DNA from: Vibrio tubiashii ATCC 19109
GTDB taxonomy: Bacteria > Pseudomonadota > Gammaproteobacteria > Enterobacterales > Vibrionaceae
Assembly: GCF_000772105.1 (NCBI RefSeq)
Contig: NZ_CP009358.1
Location: forward strand, 1 to 57,076
Direction of reading: 5' to 3'
Length of the DNA: 57,076 nucleotides
Made by a program: the position numbers and the translations under genes
Shown here: positions 7,502 through 15,269 of the stretch, piece by piece
How the letters are laid out: each line of letters opens with the position of its first letter
How positions within the stretch are numbered: position 1 is the stretch's first letter
Notes under the pieces: generated by a model
What the model was told of the DNA's origin: nothing
Seen by the model: only the letters and a program-made list of their open reading frames with translations
Database searches by the model: none

Positions 7502-7992
7502 ATAAACTACCTATAGCTTTTTTATTTATGTCATTGCCCAGTTATTCCTTTTGTTTTGAAGAGGCAGGGCAGCGATACAATGTTGACCCCATTTTAATAG
7601 AGGCCATCGCGACGCAAGAAAGTTCGCTTAATCCCAATGCAGTAAATGTAAATTATAACCAGTTTGGTGATGAAGTCAGCCGTGACTATGGACTCATGCA
7701 AATAAATTCAGATTGGTTTGATGATCTTGCTGAATTTAATGTCACCGAGTCTACAGTTATGGCTCCTTGCTTTAATGTTAATTTGGGCGCTTGGGTTTTA
7801 AGCTCTAACTTTTCTACGCATGGTTATAATTGGAATAGCGTTGGCGCTTATAATGCAGGGTTTAGAAAATCGACTCAGAACGCTCGCGATACCTATGCAG
7901 CCAAGATAAAAAAAATCTATCAACAACTTCAGCTCAAAAATAACAATAACCATCAACAAAGAAAGCGTGTTTTCAGACGGTATACCGAATAA
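7498..7992 (+). CDS. Lytic transglycosylase, F Orf169/P19-type
   Basis: 164 residues that open the peptidoglycan layer for the mating apparatus in the periplasm. GTG 7498 is chosen because AAGGAG lies seven bases upstream and residues 1-19 then form a signal peptide (MNKLPIAFLFMSLPSYSFC). The SLT domain shows the catalytic Glu in ATQESSLNP (about 41), then DYGLMQIN and VGAYNAG. Family knowledge: in F and R1 this gene (orf169, gene 19) lies beside oriT, and here it lies beside the inferred oriT as well. Confidence 0.88.
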   Translation: MNKLPIAFLFMSLPSYSFCFEEAGQRYNVDPILIEAIATQESSLNPNAVNVNYNQFGDEVSRDYGLMQINSDWFDDLAEFNVTESTVMAPCFNVNLGAWVLSSNFSTHGYNWNSVGAYNAGFRKSTQNARDTYAAKIKKIYQQLQLKNNNNHQQRKRVFRRYTE

Positions 7993-8045
7993 ATCCGCGC
8001 TCGTTTCATCGCCAGGCTGACACCGTCAGTCGCTCCCCGTTCAGT

Positions 8046-8068
8046 CGCCACTCGGCGGCTTTTTTTTT
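8046..8068 (+). terminator. Intrinsic terminator after the transglycosylase
   Basis: CGCC-ACTC-GGCG followed by C and nine T. It separates the leading-region transcript from the oriT region. Confidence 0.7.
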
Positions 8069-8148
8069 GCCTTCAGTTCACCAGGAGCACCCGAACGTAA
8101 CTCGATCGAGATTCGCGAGTTTTTGAGGTCGAGGTTTGGGGAGTAGTA

Positions 8149-8182
8149 CCAGACACACCACGCTAAATTACTTCGTAATTTA
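8149..8182 (-). other. oriT: Probable origin of transfer (oriT): hairpin plus nic-like sequence
   Basis: On the minus strand an 8-bp inverted repeat TAAATTAC-GAA-GTAATTTA (8182-8164) is followed directly by GCGTGGTGTGTCTGG (8163-8149). In F the same order is seen: a hairpin ending in TTTTTGC and then GTGGGGTGT-GGTGC, cut between the two parts by TraI. The lytic transglycosylase lies on one side and a TraM-position DNA-binding gene plus traI on the other. The exact nick cannot be placed from sequence. The nicked strand would be the minus strand, with the leading region at lower coordinates. Confidence 0.68.
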
Positions 8183-8270
8183 AATGATGTTCAAACATGA
8201 GGAAAATGCCTAAATATCATGGGTTTACGTTTAGTTTGTTTTCTGGATTGTGAATTTTCGACTTTTTAAA

Positions 8271-8288
8271 AAGTATGTTCATACTTTG
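8271..8288. repeat. Palindrome AAAGTATG-TT-CATACTTT
   Basis: A short perfect inverted repeat with 8-bp arms between the nic-like site and the TTAGTACAC cluster. A candidate bend or protein site of oriT. Confidence 0.5.
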
Positions 8289-8296
8289 TTATTTTC

Positions 8297-8530
8297 TTAG
8301 TACACTTGTACTAAGGGTGTACTAATTTCGTACTAATCCCTTATGCATCAATGTCTGCGGAGTAGTGTACTATACTTTTAGTACATTTATTATTAGAAAT
8401 GTAGTACACTTATAGTATTGTTTTTTATACACATATTTTTATAGCCATTTGGAGTGTACTAAATGTTAGTACACTTGGCATTTCTCTAAAGAAGAGAAAA
8501 GAACTGTACCTTAGTACACGTTTAGTACAT
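8297..8530. repeat. Cluster of eleven TTAGTACAC-type half-sites
   Basis: Forward copies near 8297, 8378, 8401, 8466, 8511 and 8522; reverse copies (GTGTACTAA) near 8308, 8317, 8330, 8365 and 8454. Two pairs form good palindromes: 8296-8315 (CTTAGTAC-N4-GTACTAAG) and 8453-8475 (AGTGTACTAA-ATG-TTAGTACACT). The last copies lie just upstream of the gene at 8556. The pattern resembles the sbm TraM sites of F oriT and suggests cooperative binding and autoregulation by the 8556 product. Confidence 0.72.
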
Positions 8531-8555
8531 CAAGTTTACAAAGGAGTAGCCAATC

Positions 8556-8897
8556 ATGGGTCGTCCCAATGTCATTCAAGTTCCGCTTAAGGATCTCGAA
8601 CAACGCTTTTATGCGTACATGAAGAAAGAACAGATCACGAGCAATGCTGAGGCGGGACGAAACTTGTTTGACCTCGCATTGCGCATCCTAGAGAACGACG
8701 ATGAGGGTGTCACCAACAGGCAACTACTTGAAGAAATCTATATTCAAACTAAAAAGAACGGTGCGGTGACTAATATGGTTCACGCCCAAACATACGATAG
8801 GGATAAAATGAAACAGGTGGAAGTTGAAGCGGCGGAAACAAGGCAGGGAATAGTTGAAGGTGTGGTTGAAAAAGTCAAAGAGTGGTTGGCGAAATAA
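8556..8897 (+). CDS. Small DNA-binding protein in TraM position
   Basis: 113 residues; AAAGGAG lies ahead of the ATG. The N-terminus (GRPNVIQVPLKDLEQRFYAYM) has a ribbon-helix-helix look, and the C-terminal 40 residues (VEVEAAETRQGIVEGVVEKV) should form a helical oligomerisation region. It sits between oriT and traI, with eleven TTAGTACAC half-sites upstream. F TraM has the same order (RHH, then tetramer domain) and binds oriT, but sequence similarity is too weak for a firm name. Probable role: oriT-binding accessory factor linking the relaxosome to TraD. Confidence 0.65.
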   Translation: MGRPNVIQVPLKDLEQRFYAYMKKEQITSNAEAGRNLFDLALRILENDDEGVTNRQLLEEIYIQTKKNGAVTNMVHAQTYDRDKMKQVEVEAAETRQGIVEGVVEKVKEWLAK

Positions 8898-8924
8898 AAA
8901 AAGGGAGCCGAAGCTCCCTTTTTT
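8896..8924. terminator. Bidirectional terminator between the TraM-position gene and traI
   Basis: A7, then GGGAGC-CGAA-GCTCCC, then T6. It serves the plus-strand gene ending at 8897 and the minus-strand tra transcript, whose last gene traI stops at 8923. Confidence 0.85.
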
Positions 8925-11900
8925 ATCGCTCTCTATCCATAGTATAATCTATATCAATCTCTCCTTTTTGTGGTTGCTCATATGGGTTGTGGTTTAGAGT
9001 CTCAAAGCTTTCTCTTAATCGATGTTGCTCTTGAGTTTGCTCTTCTGGGACTTTGTGACTACCACTTGAAATATCATCTTTAAATATTTCCTTATAGTGG
9101 CTCAATGCTTCATTTTTAATTTCACGCTCAATGTCTTTACCGTCGATAAATGAAAGCTCCTTATTGGAAAGAGCAGCTTTTATCTTATCAATGTGATAGC
9201 CAGAAACATTGTCTTTGCTTTCAAGGGCAACAACTACACGCTGCCTTAATTCCTCATCGGGCATTTTTAAAATGTCCTTTGGATTATTCACTATGTGAAT
9301 GTCAAACTCACCGTTAGTTGCTTTCTGGATGCTGAATGCTTCAACAAGCGTATTGGTAATAATACTTGTGTTAGCATCTTTTCCTTGGTGAAATTCAGTG
9401 TAGTTCCCAGACTTATTACCCAGTGTACGAGAAATAACATCTAAATCCGCAAGAGAGCCGTCACTCTTTAAATAGGTGATTTCTATTCCTTGAGTTTGCT
9501 TATCTCTATCATGAATATTGGTCAGCATTGCAGGGTAGGTTGATTTTGTTTCTGATGAATAGACCGCAGGATGAAAGCGAATATTCAACTTTTCTTCCGT
9601 ATTGAAGCCTCTTGAATTTAAAAGAATCTCCGCAGGTGTCCCATTTATTGGTAAAGAATGGCTCCAGTATTCCTTTGCATAACCAACAAACTTTGCCGTT
9701 CTATCGGTCAGGGTTTGGGTTAATTTTTCATGCGCGGGGTTTTCAGATAGTCCATGTTTTTCACTAGCGTTTAATAACTTATCTGCATGGTGTAGAGCTT
9801 CTTTATAGTTAATATCTTCCCTACTCATAATTAAGTTGATTAGGGAGCCTCGTTCGCCAGTGACATGATCTTTGAAATACCCCCTGAACTCGCCTGTTAA
9901 TTGTATCTCAGTCGTTTCCCTACCTTGTCCAAATACCATTGTATGCTTATTTGATTGGCTCTTGTTCGGTGTGCCAAGCAAATGAATCGCTAGGGATTCG
10001 GTGTATTTTGGTAGGGTCTCTTTGATGTGTTCGGAGAAGAAACGAGCATCAAAATCGCCGTTGATATCTTGGTATTTAGGGTTCTCTTTAGGCAGCGGCG
10101 AGTCGTTGAAATAATACGTGACGACAGGCGTTTTCCCTTGTTGAGTTTCCAGAGCACTCGCTTTGTTGGTGTCTTTATTTATCCACTGTTTCAACATCGC
10201 TTTGGGGTGGTCGGTATAGATCCTGATGTGTTGGCTCGCCCTGGTTTGGTCGATACCTGCGCGGCGAATGTCAGTGAGTGCGCCTTTTCCTTTAACCGCT
10301 GCAATCACGTTGGGATACGTTGACCCCTGCGCCATATCTGCGGTTCTAGTGTAAGCGTAGTCCCAGTGGCCATCGCTTAACGATTTAGGATCGAGGGACA
10401 AGGTTTTCCCTTCAGCGTTCTTAGCTTCAATCAAGCCGCTCGATGCTGAAGTAACGGTGTAGGTCTGGTTGGCTACAATACCTCTTTTCTTGTCAGTAAA
10501 TCGGGTCAGTATGCTCTCTCCTACGGATATTGGTTGGGTACTGGCCGCAAACACGTTGGTAAACTGGTGTGAGCGGTGGCGTGGTAGAAATGGGCTCAGT
10601 TGGTTTGTTTTTTCGTCGCGTAGCATCACAACGCCGCTTTCCTTATCGACGGATTCAATTGTTGCGTAGTTGCCTGGTTTGGTGGAAACGATGAGTCCTT
10701 TCTGATAGGGCAGCATAGTTGAAAGCTCTTCTTTCGACGCCCCAGTTTGACGAATGCGTAGTACGCCAATGTTCTGTGAGCCCAGGGATTTTTCTTTCAT
10801 CAACCCCGTTCTGATTTGGTAAGCAATCTGATCGCGCTCGATATTGGTATACGCAATCACGAGCGTGTTGTTACGTGTTTCTGGTGTTCGAGCTAGGTAG
10901 TCTTGAGCAACACAACCAGGCAGCATTTTGGTGGCGTCCTCCTGCGCTTTAGCTTTGTCTAAGGCGGTCTCATCCAGTGTTGAAACCACATGCTCACTTC
11001 TGTTTGTACCTTCAGATTGTGTGGCCTGTTGCTGAAGTTTGTCCAGGGAGCTTTCTGGCTGTTTGTCGATGATGTTGTGGACAGCGCCTTGTAGCACTTC
11101 TTGCTGTTGTCTGACGATATCCGTCATAAACGCAGCCTTGAGTGCATTTTGGGAAATGGCGAGCTCGAATGGCTTACCCGCTGACAGGGATTGCAACTGC
11201 TCTTTATCACCCAGTAGTACCGCTTTTGCATCGGCTTTGGTAACGATTTCGACAAACTCTTTCGCTTGTCGATTGCTGACCATTGAACTTTCATCAAGGA
11301 GAAATAGGGCGTTGCTGTACTGCTGTGGCTCTACCGTCCCTTGTCGAATGTCAGATAATAGGCTTTCCAGGGTTTGCGCCTCGATGCCTTTCTCTTTCAA
11401 CTCAGAAACGGCAGCGTGAGTAGGCGCAAGACCGATCACCTGGCTTGGTGACGTAGTGCCAGCGCTCAGTGCTTGTTTGACGAGTGACACGCCCGTTTCA
11501 AGCATGGTGGATTTACCTGTCCCCGCTAACCCTTGCACACCAACAAAGCGGTCATTTGTAGTTGCGATCAAGGTGATGCTGTCACTTTGTCCTTGAGTTA
11601 ACCGTGTTTGCTCAGATAGGAATCGCTCTGTTTCTTTCTGGGTAGCGTAGGGTGTAACTTGTCCTTGGCCATCCTTCACAGCTTCAATGATGGAGCGTTC
11701 TGTCTCAATGGCATCCTTGGTCGTCCAACGAGTGCCGTCCTGGTATTCAGCAGAAAGAAGGTTAGACTTGTCACTCAAGAGCTGTGCCACTTCTTCTTTA
11801 GTCACTGCTTGTCCCGCTTCTTCAAAGGCGTAACGAATGGCTTCTTCTACAAGCTGTTTTTGGGTAAATCCGGCTTCACGCTCGCTGATATGGTTGATAG

Positions 11901-14772
11901 CAAAATTCACCGCGCGCTCGATGACGGGCAGCTCAACTGACCGTTCTGATAAAGCAGAACACACATCCCGCTGAATATCTTCCGCCGTGTGGTGATTAAC
12001 AAAGCGATCGTTTGTCACTGTGGATTCTAATACCCGAGTTATTGCCGAGGGTCTATGCTCCATTTTCTGCATAGCTTGCTCCGTTTTCACTTTGTTGTCT
12101 GTGTAGATATCCAGGGCTTGCCCGTTTTGAGATATTTCTCCGATAAGCGTGCTTGTGAAGGCATAGCTTTTGCCTGAAATCATCACATGGCTTTTGTCTG
12201 GGTCGAGTTGGCTTGGCCGCTGTACATACCCGTATTTGATAGGGCTGTCACGGAGAGCTTGCGTGGTCGTTTTGAGCGTTTCACCATTTGAGTTTTCAAG
12301 GGTCAATGTGTCGCCCTTCACTTGTGAAACGGAATATCGTGTATTGGCTTCGAGTCCAGACTCTAAGTGACGACCTAGTGAAACAATCGACTCCCCTGCT
12401 GAGATGTTGATTGATCCAGACTCGAATATCTGAGGCTTCAGTTTTCTAAATGCCGCACTTTTTACATTAAACGTATTGACCTCACCCGTTGACTTATCCA
12501 TGAGGTCGATAGTGTTGTCTTTTCGGGAGAGGCCAGAAATGAGCCATTCTGATGGTTGTTTGTCCTTCCAACTTCTCACTGTCATGCCAGTTCTATAGTG
12601 GGTCACAACATCGCGTTGTGCGTCACTGAGAAACACAGGCGTTTGGGTTTCCACACTCACACTGCTTCGAGCAAGCTGCCCTTGGTTCTGAAGCGTGTTT
12701 CTTATCTCATGAGTCAGAGTGGTGGCTTCTTTCTGAGAAGTGGCCAAGACTTGCGTTTGTGATTTGTCAGATAGAGCGGCGTAGTGCTTCGCAACAAGTG
12801 CGGCGTCTTGTTTATGCAGTTGAACGTGCGTACCGCTTTTTCGGTTGTTCACCCATTGCGTAGTTTCAACGTGACCTTTGCTGTAAAGCGTCATGGCCGA
12901 GTGAGATTTGAAGCCCTGCCTTGCTGACGTTCTGTTGAGGAAAACCGTTTTAGAGTTTGATTTTTGCGCTTGCTCTGTGATGGCCAGTAAATCGTTAGCG
13001 CTGAGTTTTTGGGCGTTATCGATCAGGATTACATCCTTATTGGTAAAAGGGGTTTCACCAGACAAGAATCCATGTAGATGATGGTGTTGTGTTGAGTTGA
13101 AATAGTTTCTAACCCAGTCACTGACACGATGGTTTTGCGCGGTGACGTTTTTCTCCCCGCGTTTGCGGTCGGCGGCGTTGGGAGAGACCAGGTGAACACG
13201 TTTTTGCGATTGCGTACCAACGTGTTGGAGGTGAGAAGCAATCGACTCTGCTGTACCAAACACATTAACGACTTGAAACTGCTTGGTGGACTCTAGGATA
13301 CCTTGGATTTTTTGAGCGCTGTCTTTGCTCAGATTTAAATCGTTAAGGGCGGTTTGGTTGGTATGGATTCGCATATGCTGTGAGCGGCCTTCGGTTGCGG
13401 TGAGTAGACGCGACTCGGTATCAATCATAGCTTGGGTTGTATATTGCCCTTTTTTGTCCAGGTTTACCCATTCGCCTTTAGTGATTTTTTCTTCCGCAGC
13501 GGCTTTAAGATCGATGGCGTTGCCTTCACCACCGATGCTGAACTCAGAAACTGCTTTTTCAATCACGGTTTCCAGTGAGAAAGCACTTTGATACTGAACC
13601 AGGTGATTGATGGTACGGTCGAGAGTGTCATTAAGACGCACGGTGTCAATGACTTTCACTTTTGCTACTGCGCGTCCTGCCTTTGCTTGCGCAACCACAT
13701 TGTGAATATCAAAGCCGGTTGCTTTGATTTCTTGCTGCCATTTTTGATGAAGGGAGGATTCACTGGCATGACTTTTGGCTTTGCGAGTGTTTTTGGCTGC
13801 GAAGTCCCGAGTCGCTAAAGAGTTAAAACCCAGTTCCTCGGTTTTCTCTTCAATCTGTTGTTGGCGCTTTGAAAATACATCAATGACGTTTTCGGGAACG
13901 GCGGTGATTTCAAACTGGCCATTGCCTGTGCCTTTGATGGAGTATCCAGCTTCTTCAGCTAGTTTGGCGTACTCACTTTGGTAAAGCATTCCGTAGTATT
14001 TCTGGGAGGCATACAGTCGTTCTGAAGAACCATTAATAACCCCATCTTTCTGGCGTAGGCACGATGCAAGGGCGCGAAGCTTGCCTTCGTCATCTCGTGT
14101 CATGTTAGTGGCCAAGGAGTGCGTATGCAGTTGTGGGTCTTCCTCTCTACTGGTTTTATGCTGTACCGCAGCAAAGAGCATTTGCCCGGTGTTCTCGAAG
14201 GTTTGCTTGCCTTGCTCATCGGTTCCTTTCACTTGAGCAATGTCTTTCTCAAGCTCTGAAAGCGCAAATTTCACGGCTTGATTGTGGGCTGCGAGTAGTC
14301 GTTCATCCCCACCCACAAGGGCTAATAGACTGGCTGATTTGGGCGCTGAGAAGGTGATATCAAAACCTGGTCGGTGCTTATCTCGTTTGCCGTGAACCGC
14401 TTCTTCGCCCCATTCACCTTGTAAGGCTTTCTCTAGGGTAGCTTGATCGACGGCTTTACCTTCCATTCCCGCTTGTCTAGCGATGGCACCTAGCCATTGA
14501 GTGTTTTGGTTTTCGCTTTTCTCTTTGAGGTAATAATTGTCATCATTTCCTTTCTCTAGGGTCGCTTGATCGACGGCTTTGCCTTCCATTCCCGCTTGTC
14601 TTGCGGTGGCACCTAGCCATTGAGTGTTCTGGTTTTCGCTTTTCTCTTTGAGGTAATAATTGTCATCATTTCCTTTCTCTAGGGAAACGTTAGGTAGGTC
14701 GTGGTGCTTTTCTTCATTTAGGTAATATTCAGAGGCTTTGCCAGGGTTAGATAGTGCAGAGATCGATAGCAT
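8923..14772 (-). CDS. traI: TraI relaxase/helicase (MOBF) with extra tyrosine pair and C-terminal extension
   Basis: 1949 residues (F TraI is 1756). It nicks oriT, stays covalently bound and unwinds the plasmid during transfer. The TrwC-type relaxase domain (1 to about 350) has the first Tyr pair (16-17) and the metal-binding histidines in QHKTSREEDPQLHTH. A 41-residue tandem duplication places a second Tyr pair at 39-40 and a copy at 80-81. The RecD-like helicase shows Walker A (VQGLAGTGKST) and DESSM. The last 400 residues resemble a primase/toprim-associated domain (FRGYFKDHVTGERG; RFHPAVY... PAML... TYLKSDG). Last gene of the tra transcript; AAGGAA precedes the ATG. Confidence 0.95.
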   Translation of the reverse strand: MLSISALSNPGKASEYYLNEEKHHDLPNVSLEKGNDDNYYLKEKSENQNTQWLGATARQAGMEGKAVDQATLEKGNDDNYYLKEKSENQNTQWLGAIARQAGMEGKAVDQATLEKALQGEWGEEAVHGKRDKHRPGFDITFSAPKSASLLALVGGDERLLAAHNQAVKFALSELEKDIAQVKGTDEQGKQTFENTGQMLFAAVQHKTSREEDPQLHTHSLATNMTRDDEGKLRALASCLRQKDGVINGSSERLYASQKYYGMLYQSEYAKLAEEAGYSIKGTGNGQFEITAVPENVIDVFSKRQQQIEEKTEELGFNSLATRDFAAKNTRKAKSHASESSLHQKWQQEIKATGFDIHNVVAQAKAGRAVAKVKVIDTVRLNDTLDRTINHLVQYQSAFSLETVIEKAVSEFSIGGEGNAIDLKAAAEEKITKGEWVNLDKKGQYTTQAMIDTESRLLTATEGRSQHMRIHTNQTALNDLNLSKDSAQKIQGILESTKQFQVVNVFGTAESIASHLQHVGTQSQKRVHLVSPNAADRKRGEKNVTAQNHRVSDWVRNYFNSTQHHHLHGFLSGETPFTNKDVILIDNAQKLSANDLLAITEQAQKSNSKTVFLNRTSARQGFKSHSAMTLYSKGHVETTQWVNNRKSGTHVQLHKQDAALVAKHYAALSDKSQTQVLATSQKEATTLTHEIRNTLQNQGQLARSSVSVETQTPVFLSDAQRDVVTHYRTGMTVRSWKDKQPSEWLISGLSRKDNTIDLMDKSTGEVNTFNVKSAAFRKLKPQIFESGSINISAGESIVSLGRHLESGLEANTRYSVSQVKGDTLTLENSNGETLKTTTQALRDSPIKYGYVQRPSQLDPDKSHVMISGKSYAFTSTLIGEISQNGQALDIYTDNKVKTEQAMQKMEHRPSAITRVLESTVTNDRFVNHHTAEDIQRDVCSALSERSVELPVIERAVNFAINHISEREAGFTQKQLVEEAIRYAFEEAGQAVTKEEVAQLLSDKSNLLSAEYQDGTRWTTKDAIETERSIIEAVKDGQGQVTPYATQKETERFLSEQTRLTQGQSDSITLIATTNDRFVGVQGLAGTGKSTMLETGVSLVKQALSAGTTSPSQVIGLAPTHAAVSELKEKGIEAQTLESLLSDIRQGTVEPQQYSNALFLLDESSMVSNRQAKEFVEIVTKADAKAVLLGDKEQLQSLSAGKPFELAISQNALKAAFMTDIVRQQQEVLQGAVHNIIDKQPESSLDKLQQQATQSEGTNRSEHVVSTLDETALDKAKAQEDATKMLPGCVAQDYLARTPETRNNTLVIAYTNIERDQIAYQIRTGLMKEKSLGSQNIGVLRIRQTGASKEELSTMLPYQKGLIVSTKPGNYATIESVDKESGVVMLRDEKTNQLSPFLPRHRSHQFTNVFAASTQPISVGESILTRFTDKKRGIVANQTYTVTSASSGLIEAKNAEGKTLSLDPKSLSDGHWDYAYTRTADMAQGSTYPNVIAAVKGKGALTDIRRAGIDQTRASQHIRIYTDHPKAMLKQWINKDTNKASALETQQGKTPVVTYYFNDSPLPKENPKYQDINGDFDARFFSEHIKETLPKYTESLAIHLLGTPNKSQSNKHTMVFGQGRETTEIQLTGEFRGYFKDHVTGERGSLINLIMSREDINYKEALHHADKLLNASEKHGLSENPAHEKLTQTLTDRTAKFVGYAKEYWSHSLPINGTPAEILLNSRGFNTEEKLNIRFHPAVYSSETKSTYPAMLTNIHDRDKQTQGIEITYLKSDGSLADLDVISRTLGNKSGNYTEFHQGKDANTSIITNTLVEAFSIQKATNGEFDIHIVNNPKDILKMPDEELRQRVVVALESKDNVSGYHIDKIKAALSNKELSFIDGKDIEREIKNEALSHYKEIFKDDISSGSHKVPEEQTQEQHRLRESFETLNHNPYEQPQKGEIDIDYTMDRER
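14428..14673 (-). repeat. 123-bp tandem duplication inside traI
   Basis: Two 123-bp units (14428-14550 and 14551-14673) plus an 11-bp partial unit at 14674. They differ at about six positions, mostly silent, with one Ile/Thr change. Each encodes 41 residues including NYY, so reading frame is kept and the relaxase gains a third tyrosine pair. The silent differences show the duplication is not brand new. Confidence 0.92.
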
Positions 14773-14885
14773 GATAGTTCCTTAGTAACCAGGCAACCCA
14801 GAGCAGCAATGGTGAATTGCGGAGCGAATTTCGGGATACCTGGTGTTGTGAGTGATGGCGCACTCACTTATTCAGTCAGTGCGAT

Positions 14886-15269
14886 TTATGGGTTTTTGTG
14901 CCAAAGGTTGGCGAGGTTGAGGCGAGGGCAGCTCGGACAGTTGAGGGTTTCACCGTTATTGATGATTGAGAGTGTTAAGTCGGGGCGTTTCTCCCCTTCG
15001 CTTTGTTTCAATACGATAACGATGTGCCGTTTATCGATGTAATAAGGCTTCGATAGCCGACCGTGCTTAGTGAGAAAGTGCGCTTGCTCATCGAGCACAA
15101 AGACATCGTTGTTATCAGCGTTTTGATACTCCCCTTTGACAAGTGCGGGGAGTAAGTAATCGGGTGCTTCGTTGATGCCTGTTTGGTTATCTGACTGCGT
15201 TAAGCAGCCAGACAACGTGATGAGCAGAAAAGCGCTGAAGATATGTCTAGTCGTACAGTTCAATCTCAT
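14886..15269 (-). CDS. Small lipoprotein between traD and traI
   Basis: 127 residues. ATG 15269 is used because AAGGAG lies seven bases upstream; this overlaps the end of traD by 23 bases. Signal peptide with lipobox LSGC (about 18-21), then an acidic mature part and a C-terminal CPSCPRL pair of cysteines. No family is recognised. Surface exclusion (a TraT-like role) or a structural role is possible, but TraT homology is not evident. Confidence 0.7.
   Translation of the reverse strand: MRLNCTTRHIFSAFLLITLSGCLTQSDNQTGINEAPDYLLPALVKGEYQNADNNDVFVLDEQAHFLTKHGRLSKPYYIDKRHIVIVLKQSEGEKRPDLTLSIINNGETLNCPSCPRLNLANLWHKNP

Noticed and set aside
10027..14357. Several plus-strand frames of 66-126 codons opposite traI
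   Set aside because: All lie within the well-supported traI gene, lack ribosome-binding sites and encode Arg/Ser/Cys-rich sequence typical of antisense shadows.
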